From Fibrobacterota bacterium (lineage in GTDB: Bacteria; Fibrobacterota; Fibrobacteria; UBA11236): DNA of 64,000 nucleotides. Positions 24,530 through 34,284 of the stretch are shown piece after piece. The stretch covers positions 1-64,000 of the forward strand of contig JAQBPN010000107.1 of the NCBI GenBank assembly GCA_028287505.1, in the 5' to 3' direction. The stretch's first letter is position 1; each line of letters opens with the position of its first letter. The notes below the pieces were generated by a model. That model was given only the letters and a program-made list of their open reading frames with translations. It was not told the origin of the DNA and did not search any database. The position numbers and the translations under genes are program-made.

Positions 24530-25534
24530 ATGATCAGACCCACGGTGACGCTTTTCGCCGGTCTCAGCCTGGCCTTCCTCCTAACCAGCTGCCGCTCGCG
24601 CCAGGAAGCTGCCGGAGACAAATACCGGAAAGCCGGTGACCCCATCCACGCCCTGATGAATTACGAGGAAGCGTTGAAGCGCGGGAAGCTGTCCAAGGAG
24701 TTCTACAAGAACTACACCTTCATCAACATCCAGGCCATGGCCTTCCGCGCCAAGGAAGATCCCACCGCCGAGTTCCTGGACATTCTCAAGGATACGGTGG
24801 CCAGCCTCCTGGGCCAGCATCCCGATCCCGCCAACCAGGAGCTGTTCGTCACCACCCTGGAGAGCATCGCCGCCCAGCGCATGAAGATCGGCTCATCGGA
24901 CGCGGTCGAAGGCGGATTCCGCTTCATCCAGACCGCGGAAAAGGTGAGCGGAAAAACCGGAGCCGCCGCCAACGCCCAGAAACAGGTCGTTGCCGCCAAG
25001 CTGAAGGAAATCGAGGACGATTACCGCGAAGCCTCCTCCTCCCCCACCTCCGGCATCATCGCCGACTACAAGCTGAACAAGCTGGCCCTCATGGTCGGCG
25101 GCGAGACCGCGGAAATGAAGGACCTCTGGTCCAAGGTCCGCAAGCTGAACCTCAACACCTATCTCATGTACGACAATGACGATGTGGATTTGGGCGAACG
25201 CCCGGATTCCCGCATCAACAAGTACGGCATCCTGCTCGGCATCGTGAAATACGAACCGGGCAAGACCACCACCAAGATCCAGGTCAAAGCCTGGAACGGC
25301 ACCTCCGGTCCCATGAAGTTCATCGGTGACAGCTTCACCCTGGTCGACAAGGACGGCAACGTCTTCAAGGCCAGCGGGAAAATCGGCGGCTTCGCCAAGA
25401 CCGACAAAGACCTGATTGCCAAGGGCGAAGAATCCAAGACCGGCGGACTAACCTTCAACCACCCGGCCGGCACCGTGCCCTCCTATCTGGAGTTCAAGGG
25501 CGTTTCCGGAACCACCCGCAAGTACCTCCCATAA
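24530..25534 (+). CDS. Lipoprotein of unknown function
   Basis: 334 aa. The signal peptide ends in a clear lipobox (FLLTSC, Cys at about residue 21), so the protein is membrane-anchored. Residues about 25-210 are helix-rich and TPR-like (DPIHALMNYEEALKRGKLS). The last ~110 residues (KYGILLGIVKYEPGK ... YLEFKGVSGTTRKYLP) form a beta domain resembling the DUF4352-type Ig-like fold that carries exposed loops. SD AAAGGACG precedes the ATG. The gene stands alone and ends at a strong terminator (25592-25623). No function can be assigned. Confidence 0.8.
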   Translation: MIRPTVTLFAGLSLAFLLTSCRSRQEAAGDKYRKAGDPIHALMNYEEALKRGKLSKEFYKNYTFINIQAMAFRAKEDPTAEFLDILKDTVASLLGQHPDPANQELFVTTLESIAAQRMKIGSSDAVEGGFRFIQTAEKVSGKTGAAANAQKQVVAAKLKEIEDDYREASSSPTSGIIADYKLNKLALMVGGETAEMKDLWSKVRKLNLNTYLMYDNDDVDLGERPDSRINKYGILLGIVKYEPGKTTTKIQVKAWNGTSGPMKFIGDSFTLVDKDGNVFKASGKIGGFAKTDKDLIAKGEESKTGGLTFNHPAGTVPSYLEFKGVSGTTRKYLP

Positions 25535-25591
25535 GCCACGCGCAAGCGTAACTGCCTAAACGGCCGGATGCATTCCGGATTGCATGACCAG

Positions 25592-25623
25592 AGCGACCGG
25601 ACAATGTCCGGTCGCTTTTTTTT
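25592..25623 (+). terminator. Rho-independent terminator
   Basis: AGCGACCGGAC pairs perfectly with GTCCGGTCGCT (11 bp) around an AAT loop, followed by an eight-T run. It ends the lipoprotein transcript 58 bases after its stop and would stop read-through into the antisense strand of the protease gene. Confidence 0.93.
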
Positions 25624-25644
25624 GTACAGCGGTTAAGGGGTGGG

Positions 25645-25671
25645 TTATCGGGATATCACCAGGACGTTGCG
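25645..25671 (-). repeat. Vestigial copy of the protease 3' end
   Basis: In the minus direction this segment encodes RNVLVISR-stop, a near copy of the last eight codons of the adjacent protease (RNTLVISR-stop). It lies 45 bases beyond that protease's own stop. The same arrangement occurs at 29950-29976 behind the second protease. Confidence 0.65.
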
Positions 25672-25689
25672 GGCGCAACACTCCGGGGC

Positions 25690-28600
25690 CTAACGGGATA
25701 TCACCAGAGTGTTGCGCTTGGAGCTCAAGGTCCGGTATTCCGGACGGGCATTGAAGTCGGTGAGGATTTGGCGGGCCGTGACCTTGTAGAAATATACCCC
25801 GTTAGCCAGCAGGTTACCCCAATTGTCATGCCCGTCCCAACTGGTCTGACCGGATATGGCCTTGGGGAATATGCGCACCAGATTGCCGCTCTGGTTGAAG
25901 ATCCGGATTTCATATTCCAACCGGTCCTTGCCCGCATCCGGATCCCCGAACTCCAGATCGGCGGGCGGCATGAGAGTGCCGAAATGGAAGGTGGTGCCAT
26001 CGCGCTTCATGGGATTGGGGAAGTTGTAGGCGCTGAATACCGCGATGGAACTGTCCACGGTCAAGTCCATCTGCAATTGCCGCTGGCTGATATTGCCATA
26101 GCCGTCCCGGGCGGAGACCTTGAGCAGATGCGGGCCCGGTTGGATGCTCTTTTTGTTCAGGGAGAATTGATAGGACTTGAGATTCAGCTCATCGATACCG
26201 GGCAAGGGATGGAAGGGATCGAGCACGCCGGGGATTTCCAGCGTGGTGCCTTCATCCGGCCCCTCCGCCGAAAGCACGCCACCCAAAGAGTCTTGGACAT
26301 AGATTTGCATGCAGTACGGCAGGGACAGTTTCACGTGATCGGGGAAGTCCAGGTTGGCCGTCTCCTTGGTTTCGCAGCCGGTGATACGGATGCGGGGCCC
26401 TTTGCCATCCGAATCGGTGGCGCAGGCACTTTGGGCCGTGCCGTTGATATGCAAATTCAATCTGGCGGTGGTCCCTTCCATCTCCACGCTATCGTCCCAG
26501 GCGAAGACCTGGACCTGGGCGGTGGTGTCGCCGAAGGAAATCTGCTTGGGGATGAAATACTCCGTCGAGAAGGCGCCGTCCTTGTAAGGGAATGTCCTCT
26601 CGAACAGGATATTGCCCCGCTTGTCCGCATCCTGGGGATTGGTGCCTTCGGATTTATAGTGCTTGTGTACCGAACCGGCGACGATTTTCACGTTGACCTT
26701 GCCGGTGCCCGAGCCTCCGGTGATGCGGCCCTTGAGGGTGCTGCAGTCCAGGGCCTGGATGGAGTCCATTACCTGGGTCATGGACACGTTGAGCTGGGGC
26801 TTGCGGAGCAGCAGGACAGGCTCGCCAAGCAGGTTGTATTTGGAGTCATTATTGATGTTTCCTGATGCACCTGAGTTTTTCGCTTCCCGTAATGCGTCTC
26901 CCACAGTTACGACCATTCCGGTGGAGTCCGGAGGAAAGACGCGATCATAGAAGGCATGTGCCAGCGCGACATTTTCCAGCGGATAGGATTCCCGCGTCGC
27001 GGAGATGGCGGCTATCGCGCCTACCCCTTGATGTTTCACGAACTGTTCACTCATACCCTCGCTGGTCAGGCTTTCAAAGCGCCCCACGGTGCAGGAGAAG
27101 GCATTCACCATAGGGGTGCGGCCTTCATTGTGCATGCGGGATAGGGCATTGTCGGTCTGGAGCAGTACTTCGTCCGCCCATTGGTTGGAGGCGCCATGGC
27201 CCACGTAATTGATCATCAGGGCGCCGCGGTTGATCAGGGACAGCAGGTCTTGGGCGGCTTCCGGCTTGTGGTAAGCGGAATTCATCGGGTAATCCAGGAG
27301 ATAGATCTTGTCGATGGTGACGCCTTTTTCATTGCTGGAAATCCGCCGCCCCAAATCGTCCGAAGAGGTGGTGTGTCCGTAAATGATCGGATCTATGTCC
27401 CCTGGTGCGCCACGCTGAATGTTGTCGTCCGCTACCATCACTACACGGCCGCGCCATTCCCCGGCCAGGGCCGGATTTTCAAAATCCGCCATCTTCTTGA
27501 GGTAATTCGCGGCTTCATCCGTGTTCTGTACCGGCAACCGGCCCAGGGCCACGTCAAGTCCGTCCGAGGGCCCGATGTCGCCCGGGTCGAGCATTCCATA
27601 GAAGTCATCGGAAGCCGTTGCCTCCCCGTCAATGTTGAACTCATTGGGCGGAATGAGATTGGGCGGCGAGGATTTCATCTGGGAAGCGCGGATGTTGCGG
27701 CAATCGTAGTTGCCATCGCCAAAGAAGACCACGTACTTGAGCCGGCCGGATGCGGATTTGTTCCCCCAGCCGTTGTACGCATAGCGGAGGAAGTCGCGGA
27801 TGGCCGGGACCGACATGCGACCGCTGGAAAACTGGCGGTAGATATCCTCCACCAGCACCACTTCCGTCTTCACCTGGAAGGCGCGCTTGGCCGAGTTGCG
27901 GTAGTCCCGCAGGGCGAAGGCCTGCTCCAACAGGGGCCGAGGCGCCACGATCAGATATTCCGGATTCTTTCCGTCCCCGGTGCCAAGGTTCCGGATGGCT
28001 CCGGTCGCGGGGAGGCCTTCCATTTCCATGGAAGCCGCGGTAAGGGGCACCGCATTCCGGAACAGAAAATATTTCGCATCCGCATTCAGTACCAGGCTGT
28101 CGGTGAAAATACCCTGACCATCCAGGGTCATCAGGCGTCCGGCCACGCCATCCTCGATGCGGAGGCAGGTCAACCCCGCCCCGCCCTGTACTTTGTAGGA
28201 CACGGTCTTTCCGGTTTCAGGTGGGAAAATCCAAAGCGGGTCGCCCGTGAAGACATGGTTTTTCCGGTACCGGATCGTGTACCCTTTAAAGCCCATTTTG
28301 CGACCGCGCCATTGCAGTTTGTCCAATTGGAAAGCCGGCGGGGAGGCCAATGGACCCGTCCACACATACCAGGCTCCCGGGGATCCGGTATTGGGCAGGT
28401 AGTCCAACTTTTTCCCATTTTCCCCGTAATAGGGCGTGAAATCGTCATTGGTGCTCGAAGTGTAAACGTAGAATCCGAGCAACAGTGAATCATTCCCATT
28501 GCTTGCCGCGAGATTGGGCAATGTCGCGGTCTCTTCGCTGAACAGGTTCTGGCGGGTCAGAGTGATTTCCGTGTCCGGGTTTTCACATCGGCCCTTCCAG

Positions 28601-29853
28601 TACCAGAACCAATCGTCGCCGGTTTCTTCATCTTTATGACTGGGACGAGATAGATCGCATCCCCCCGTCTGCAAATCCTTTCCCGCGCGAAGGAAACCGT
28701 AAGAGTTGGTCAGGAGAGAGCCCGTGGCAGGAGATGCCGCGGAAGCCGTCAGCCGTGGACCCGCCGCTATCCCGCTGGCGTAGTCGAGGTAGTAGCCGTT
28801 CTCAAAAGAATAAGGATCGTTGGAAAACTCGAATTGGATCCTGGCGGTATCGGACTGGCGTCTCCACACGCTGGTTCCGTGGCCGAAGAAGCGGATCGAA
28901 TCCTGGTCGTCGAAGGTGCCGTTATCGTTCTTGTCCACCACTTCCATGGGAATCTCCCGCAAGGTGCCGGAAGCCGGCTCGGTCGAATCCATATGGCGGG
29001 ACAGGGTGTCGTTGATGCCCGTGAGCAGGCGCAGGTTCCCGATCTTGACGCCGCTCAATTCCAGCCCGCTCGCCACCTTGGACAGTTCGGAAAAGGAAAC
29101 CGAGTACATCCGATCTTCCCTGAAGCTCTCCACCGCCTTGTCCCCGATCCTGATCTTGATGAACTTGGCCCCAAGCGAATCCCGGGCGGCGGTCGTCTTG
29201 GCCAAAGGGCGCGGCCGCGGCGAGGGATAGAGATAAGCGCCCCCGTCGGGATTCTTGACCTCCCGGCGGTAATTGCCCGTCAGGCGCAGCGTGGAAGGGC
29301 GCGGCAGGACAGTGCCGAAGTCCACCTGCACCTGCATGCGTTTGATGAGGGTGAGGGTTTTGGACGCTTCGGACCAGAGGGCCAAGGGCACTTCCAATCC
29401 ACGCACGGGAGCCCCGCGCAGATAGCGGATGTCGAAGGACCGGGCGATGAGGCCGCGGGCATCCCGGTAGGATTCGGGATCGACGTGGTATTCCCATTTG
29501 GAAGGCGTGGGTGTTTTCGGATAGGGCGCGATGCCTTCGGGCACGGGGCGGGTTTCCGACTCAAGGATGCGGAAGGTGACGGTGGGGACATTGGGGCCGG
29601 TGAGAACATTGAAGCGATAGACGGGGAGGTCGGGAGCGCCGGGACGACCCGATTCCAGGCAGCCTTCACAGGTGACCTTCATGCCCGGAGTGACGCCAAC
29701 GGGCTGCAGGGATGGGGTGGGAACCGTGAGCTCCAGGACCAGGCGGCCGGGGCTGTCTTCCAGCACCTTGTCCAGGTGGGTGCCAGGCCCCGCGGCCTCC
29801 ACAACGGCGTGAAGGCAAAGGAGCAGCAAGGGTATGCATTCGTATTTGATCAT
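25690..29853 (-). CDS. Gingipain-type C25 cysteine peptidase, copy 1
   Basis: 1387 aa with an N-terminal signal peptide (KYECIPLLLLCLHAVVEAA). A long N-terminal region (about 30-600) contains beta-rich propeptide-like domains. The C25 peptidase domain follows, with the catalytic pair visible: His886 in NYVGHGASNQW and Cys921 in NAFSCTVGRF. The LKYVVFFGDGNYD strand lies upstream of it. The C-terminal ~90 residues are a FlgD-like Ig fold (TSWDGHDNWGNLLANGVYFY). Size and layout resemble PorU, the sortase of the type IX secretion system, more than classic gingipains. Location would be the cell surface. The neighbouring gene is a close paralogue. Which of the two, if either, acts as sortase cannot be told from sequence. 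Confidence 0.88.
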   Translation of the reverse strand: MIKYECIPLLLLCLHAVVEAAGPGTHLDKVLEDSPGRLVLELTVPTPSLQPVGVTPGMKVTCEGCLESGRPGAPDLPVYRFNVLTGPNVPTVTFRILESETRPVPEGIAPYPKTPTPSKWEYHVDPESYRDARGLIARSFDIRYLRGAPVRGLEVPLALWSEASKTLTLIKRMQVQVDFGTVLPRPSTLRLTGNYRREVKNPDGGAYLYPSPRPRPLAKTTAARDSLGAKFIKIRIGDKAVESFREDRMYSVSFSELSKVASGLELSGVKIGNLRLLTGINDTLSRHMDSTEPASGTLREIPMEVVDKNDNGTFDDQDSIRFFGHGTSVWRRQSDTARIQFEFSNDPYSFENGYYLDYASGIAAGPRLTASAASPATGSLLTNSYGFLRAGKDLQTGGCDLSRPSHKDEETGDDWFWYWKGRCENPDTEITLTRQNLFSEETATLPNLAASNGNDSLLLGFYVYTSSTNDDFTPYYGENGKKLDYLPNTGSPGAWYVWTGPLASPPAFQLDKLQWRGRKMGFKGYTIRYRKNHVFTGDPLWIFPPETGKTVSYKVQGGAGLTCLRIEDGVAGRLMTLDGQGIFTDSLVLNADAKYFLFRNAVPLTAASMEMEGLPATGAIRNLGTGDGKNPEYLIVAPRPLLEQAFALRDYRNSAKRAFQVKTEVVLVEDIYRQFSSGRMSVPAIRDFLRYAYNGWGNKSASGRLKYVVFFGDGNYDCRNIRASQMKSSPPNLIPPNEFNIDGEATASDDFYGMLDPGDIGPSDGLDVALGRLPVQNTDEAANYLKKMADFENPALAGEWRGRVVMVADDNIQRGAPGDIDPIIYGHTTSSDDLGRRISSNEKGVTIDKIYLLDYPMNSAYHKPEAAQDLLSLINRGALMINYVGHGASNQWADEVLLQTDNALSRMHNEGRTPMVNAFSCTVGRFESLTSEGMSEQFVKHQGVGAIAAISATRESYPLENVALAHAFYDRVFPPDSTGMVVTVGDALREAKNSGASGNINNDSKYNLLGEPVLLLRKPQLNVSMTQVMDSIQALDCSTLKGRITGGSGTGKVNVKIVAGSVHKHYKSEGTNPQDADKRGNILFERTFPYKDGAFSTEYFIPKQISFGDTTAQVQVFAWDDSVEMEGTTARLNLHINGTAQSACATDSDGKGPRIRITGCETKETANLDFPDHVKLSLPYCMQIYVQDSLGGVLSAEGPDEGTTLEIPGVLDPFHPLPGIDELNLKSYQFSLNKKSIQPGPHLLKVSARDGYGNISQRQLQMDLTVDSSIAVFSAYNFPNPMKRDGTTFHFGTLMPPADLEFGDPDAGKDRLEYEIRIFNQSGNLVRIFPKAISGQTSWDGHDNWGNLLANGVYFYKVTARQILTDFNARPEYRTLSSKRNTLVISR

Positions 29854-29949
29854 CAGGACATTTCCGCGCGTGCCCTAGATGAATACCAAGGTCGCGGAAC
29901 GATGTCACGCCGGAAACCGGATTTGAGAGCGGTTTTTTTTACCGGGGGA

Positions 29950-29976
29950 TCAGCGGGATATCACCAGGATGTTGCG
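29950..29976 (-). repeat. Vestigial copy of the protease 3' end (second)
   Basis: This encodes RNILVISR-stop in the minus direction, 45 bases after the stop of the upstream protease copy, exactly as at 25645-25671. It shows that the duplicated unit already contained this small terminal repeat. Confidence 0.65.
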
Positions 29977-29994
29977 GGCGCAACACTCCGGGGC

Positions 29995-32900
29995 CTAACG
30001 GGATATCACCAGAGTATTGCGCTTGGAACTCAAAGTCCGGTAGTCCGGTTTCGCGTTGAAGTCGGTGAGGATTTGGCGGGCCGTGACCTTGTAGAAATAC
30101 ACGCCGTTGGCCAGCAGGTTACCCCAATTGTCATGCCCGTCCCAGTTCGTCTGGCCCGATACGGCTTTCTGGAAGATCCGCACCACGTTGCCGCTCTGGT
30201 TGAAGATCCGGATTTCATATTCCAACCGATCCTTGCCCGCATTGGGATCCCCGAACTCCAGATCGGCGGGCGGCATGAGGGCGCCGAAATGGAAGGTGGT
30301 GCCGTCGCGCTTCATGGGATTGGGGAAGTTGTAGGCGCTGAATACCGCGATGGAACTGTCCACGCCCAGGTCCATCTGCAATTGGCGTTGGCTGATGTTG
30401 CCGTAGCCGTCCCGGGCGGAGACCTTGAGCAGATGTGGGCCCGGCTGGATGGATTTCTTGTTCAGCGAGAACTGATAGGACTTGAGATTCAGTTCATCGA
30501 TGCCGGGCAAGGGATGGAAGGGATCGAGCACGCCGGGAATCTCAAGCGTAGTGCCCTCATCCGGGCCCTCGGCCGAGAGCACGCCGCCCAGGGAATCCTG
30601 CACGTAGATCTGCATGCAGTACGGCAGGGTAAGCCTCACGTGATCGGGGAAGTCCAGGTTGGCCGTCTCCTTGGTCTCGCAGCCGGTGATGCGGATGCGC
30701 GGGCCCTTGCCGTCCGAATCGGTGGCGCAGGCGCTTTGGGCGGTGCCGTTGATGCGCAGGTTCTGCTTGGCGGTGGAGCCTTCCATCTCCACGCTGTCGT
30801 CCCAGGCGAAGACCTGGACCTGGGCGGTGGAGTCGCCGAAAGAGATTTGCTTGGGGATGAAATACTCCGTCGAGAATGCTCCATTGGTATACGGGAATGT
30901 CCGTTCGAACAGGATATTGCCGCGCTTGTCCACTTCCTGCGGGCTGGTGCCTTCCGCCTTGTAGGTCTTGTGGATGGAACCCGCGACGATTTTCACGTTG
31001 ACCTTGCCGGCGCCCGAGCCCCCCGCAATGCGGCCCTTGAGAGTGCTGCAATCCAGGGCCTGGATGGAATCCATCACCTGGGTCAGGCCCACGTTGAGCT
31101 GGGGCTTACGAAGGAGAAGGACCGGCTCGCCCAGCAATTGGTATTTCAAATCGTTCAGGTTGTCGATATTGGTCTCGCCCCCGTTCTTGGCTTCCCGCAA
31201 GGCGTCTCCCACCGCGACCACCAGACCCGAGGAGTCTTCGGGAAATGCCAATTGATAAAAGGCATGGGCCAGCGCGATATTGGGCGCGGGAAAGGATTCC
31301 CGGGTGGCGGAGATGGCGCCTATCGCGCCTATGCCTTTCTGCTTCACGAACTGTTCGCTCATGCCTTCGCTGGTCAGGCTTTCAAAGCGGCCTACGGTGC
31401 AGGAGAAAGCATTCACCATGGGCGTGCGGCCTTCATTGTGCATGCGGGAAATGGCATCGTTGGTCTGGAGCAGCACTTCATCCGCCCATTGGTTGGAGGC
31501 GCCGTGGCCGACATAATTGATCATCAGGGTGCCGCGGTTGATCAGGGACAGCAGGTCCTGGGCGGCTTCCGGCTTGTGGTAGGCGGAGTTCATCGGGTAG
31601 TCGAGGAGATAGATCTTGTCGACGGTGACGCCTTTTTCATTGTCGGTGATCCGCCGTCCCAATTCGTCCGAATCGGTGGTGTGCCCGCGGGAAATCAGAT
31701 CGATATCTCCCGGGTTTCCGCGCTGGATGTTGTCGTCGGCGGCCATCACCACACGGGAGCGCCATTCGCCGGCCATGGCGGGGCTTTCGTAATCCGAGAT
31801 TTTTTTGAGGTAATCGACCGCCTCATCGGCTGTCTGGATGGGAACACGGCCCAATGCCAAGTCCAGCTTGCCGCCCGTATAGCCGAAGTCGCCCGGGTCC
31901 AGCATCACGTAGAAGTCGTCGGAAGCCACTTCCTCCCGGCCGCCGTCCACGATGAACTCGAAGGGGGGGATGAGGTTGGGCGGCGCAGCTTTCATCTGGG
32001 AAGCGCGAATGTTACGGTAATCGTAGTTGCCATCGCCGAAGAAGACCACGTACTTGAGCCGGCCGGATGCGGCATTGTTCCCCCAACCGTTGTAGGCGTA
32101 GCGGAGGAAGTCGCGGATGGCCGTGACCGACATGCGGCCGCTGGAAAACTGGCGGTAGATATCCTCCACCAGCACCACTTCCGTCTTCACCTGCAAGGCC
32201 CGCTTGGAGGAGTTGCGATAGTCTCGCAAGACCGCGGCTTGTTCCAACAGGGGCCGGGAGGTCACAATCAGATATTCCGGGTTCTTGAGGTCCCCATTTC
32301 CCAGGTTGCGGAGGGCTCCCGCCGAAGGCAGGCCGTCCATCTCGAGGGAAGCGGCGGTCAAAGGGACGGCGTTCCGGAACAGGTAATATCTTGCATTCGC
32401 ATTCGAGGCCAGGCTGTCCGTGAAAATCCCCTGACCGTCCAGGGTCATTCTGCGGGTAGCCACGCCGTCCTCGATGCGGAGGCAGGTCAACCCCGCCCCG
32501 CCCTGCACTTTGTAGGAAAGGGGCTTTCCGGTTTCAGGAGGGAAAATCCACAGCGGCTCTCCCGAAAAGACATTGTTACGGCGATACCGGACGGTAAAGC
32601 CTTCGAACCGCATTTCGCGTCCACGCCACTGAAGCTTGTCCAAGGCAAGGGCGGGAGCACCGGGCAGCGGATGTGTCCATACGAACCAGGTGCCGGGGGA
32701 TCCGGTATCCCGGTAGGGCTCCAGGGTGTCCCCCGACCCGCCGAAGTAAGCCGTGAAGACACTGTCCGAATGGGAGGCGTAAGTGTAGAACCCCAGGAAC
32801 AGGGAATCGTCCGGGCCGGTGCGGATGTAGTCCGGGAGGGTGGCGGTCTCTTCGCTGGTCAGGTTCTGCCGGGTCAGGATGACTTCCGTGTCCGCATAGG

Positions 32901-34179
32901 TTTCACACCGGCCTTTCCAATACCAGAACCAATCGTAGCCGGTTTCTTCATCCTTATGCATGGATGGATCACATCCCGCGGTCAGCAGATCCTTTTCCGC
33001 CCGGAGGTATGAGTAGGAGTTCGTCAGAGGGGTACCCGTGGCGGGAGATGACGCGGAAACGGAGAGCCTCGGGCCTGCTTCGATACCGCTTGAGAAGTCG
33101 AGATAGTACCCGTTCTCGAAGGAATAGGGATCGGAGGAAAATTCGAATTGGATCTTGGCGGTATCGGCAAGGCGCTTCCAGACGCTGGTCCCATGGCCGA
33201 AGAAGCGCAGCGAGTCCTGATCATCGAAGGTGCCGTTGTCGTTCTTGTCCACCACTTCCATGGGGATCTCCCGCAAGGTGCCGGAAACCGGTTCGGTCGA
33301 ATCCATGTGGCGGGGCAAAGTGTCGTTGATGCCCGTGAACAGACGCAGATTTTTGATCTTGACGCCGTTCATTTCCCCGCCGGCCACCTTGGACAGTTCG
33401 GAAAAGGAAACCGAGTACAGGCGGTCTTCCTTGAAGCTCTCCAACGCCTTGTCCCCGATCTTGATCTTGATGAATCTGCTTCCCAGGGAATCCCGGGCAG
33501 CCGTCCTCTTGGCCAGGGCGCGCGGGCGCGGCGAGGGATAGAGATACGCTCCCCCATCGGGATTCTTCACCTCCCGGCGGTAATTCCCGGTCAGACGCAG
33601 GGAGGACGGACGCGACAGGATGTTGGCGAAGTCCACCTGCACTTGCATGCGCTTGATGAGCGTGAGGGTTTTGGAATCTTCGGACCAAAGGGCCAAGGGC
33701 ACTTCCAATCCGCGAACGGGGGTCCCGCGCAGGTAGCGGATGTCGAAGGGCCGGGCGATGAGGCCGCGGGCGGCCCGGTAGGATTCGGGATCGACGTGGT
33801 ATTCCCATTTGGAAGGCGTGGGTGTTTTCGGATAGGGCGCGATGCCTTCGGGCACGGAGCGGGTTTCCGACTCAAGGATACGGAAGGTGACGGTGGGAGG
33901 ATTGGGCCCGCTCAAGACATCGAAGCGGTAGACGGGCAGATCGGGGGCGCCGGGGCGCCCGGATTCGAAGCACCCGGGACAGGTGACCTTCATGCCCGGG
34001 GTGACGCCCACGGGATGCAGGGACGGGGCGGGGACGTTGAGTTCCAGGATCAGGCGGCCGGGGCTGTCTTCCAGCACCTTGTCGAGAGGGGCGGCGGCGA
34101 GGGCGGGAACGGCAGCGGACAGCAACCCAAGGAGCAGGAAAGGAACCCATGAACCGATCCGTTTACCGATGCCTGTCAT
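29995..34179 (-). CDS. Gingipain-type C25 cysteine peptidase, copy 2
   Basis: 1394 aa and colinear with copy 1 over its full length, with most differences clustered in the N-terminal signal, a segment around residues 380-520 and the linker before the C25 domain. The catalytic residues are His892 (NYVGHGASNQW) and Cys927 (NAFSCTVGRF). The signal peptide differs (GSWVPFLLLGLLSAAVPALAA), and the C-terminal FlgD-like domain is nearly identical. This is the upstream gene of the tandem pair, 141 bases before copy 1. Conservation of the active site in both copies suggests both are functional, perhaps with different substrates or dosage effects. Confidence 0.88.
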   Translation of the reverse strand: MTGIGKRIGSWVPFLLLGLLSAAVPALAAAPLDKVLEDSPGRLILELNVPAPSLHPVGVTPGMKVTCPGCFESGRPGAPDLPVYRFDVLSGPNPPTVTFRILESETRSVPEGIAPYPKTPTPSKWEYHVDPESYRAARGLIARPFDIRYLRGTPVRGLEVPLALWSEDSKTLTLIKRMQVQVDFANILSRPSSLRLTGNYRREVKNPDGGAYLYPSPRPRALAKRTAARDSLGSRFIKIKIGDKALESFKEDRLYSVSFSELSKVAGGEMNGVKIKNLRLFTGINDTLPRHMDSTEPVSGTLREIPMEVVDKNDNGTFDDQDSLRFFGHGTSVWKRLADTAKIQFEFSSDPYSFENGYYLDFSSGIEAGPRLSVSASSPATGTPLTNSYSYLRAEKDLLTAGCDPSMHKDEETGYDWFWYWKGRCETYADTEVILTRQNLTSEETATLPDYIRTGPDDSLFLGFYTYASHSDSVFTAYFGGSGDTLEPYRDTGSPGTWFVWTHPLPGAPALALDKLQWRGREMRFEGFTVRYRRNNVFSGEPLWIFPPETGKPLSYKVQGGAGLTCLRIEDGVATRRMTLDGQGIFTDSLASNANARYYLFRNAVPLTAASLEMDGLPSAGALRNLGNGDLKNPEYLIVTSRPLLEQAAVLRDYRNSSKRALQVKTEVVLVEDIYRQFSSGRMSVTAIRDFLRYAYNGWGNNAASGRLKYVVFFGDGNYDYRNIRASQMKAAPPNLIPPFEFIVDGGREEVASDDFYVMLDPGDFGYTGGKLDLALGRVPIQTADEAVDYLKKISDYESPAMAGEWRSRVVMAADDNIQRGNPGDIDLISRGHTTDSDELGRRITDNEKGVTVDKIYLLDYPMNSAYHKPEAAQDLLSLINRGTLMINYVGHGASNQWADEVLLQTNDAISRMHNEGRTPMVNAFSCTVGRFESLTSEGMSEQFVKQKGIGAIGAISATRESFPAPNIALAHAFYQLAFPEDSSGLVVAVGDALREAKNGGETNIDNLNDLKYQLLGEPVLLLRKPQLNVGLTQVMDSIQALDCSTLKGRIAGGSGAGKVNVKIVAGSIHKTYKAEGTSPQEVDKRGNILFERTFPYTNGAFSTEYFIPKQISFGDSTAQVQVFAWDDSVEMEGSTAKQNLRINGTAQSACATDSDGKGPRIRITGCETKETANLDFPDHVRLTLPYCMQIYVQDSLGGVLSAEGPDEGTTLEIPGVLDPFHPLPGIDELNLKSYQFSLNKKSIQPGPHLLKVSARDGYGNISQRQLQMDLGVDSSIAVFSAYNFPNPMKRDGTTFHFGALMPPADLEFGDPNAGKDRLEYEIRIFNQSGNVVRIFQKAVSGQTNWDGHDNWGNLLANGVYFYKVTARQILTDFNAKPDYRTLSSKRNTLVISR

Positions 34180-34284
34180 GAGTCTCCGCCGGTGCTCCTG
34201 GACACCCGCTAAAGGGGCGAAATTGCGTCCAATATACTTACAAAGTCCGGCTGGGAGGGGAAAGCGGGGATGGGGTTTTTGTGC

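Noticed and set aside
28834-33012. A 1392-codon open frame antisense to both C25 protease genes
   Set aside because: It spans the end of one protease, the intergenic gap and most of the other. The sense genes have catalytic motifs, signal peptides and paralogous conservation, so this is a shadow made long by duplication.
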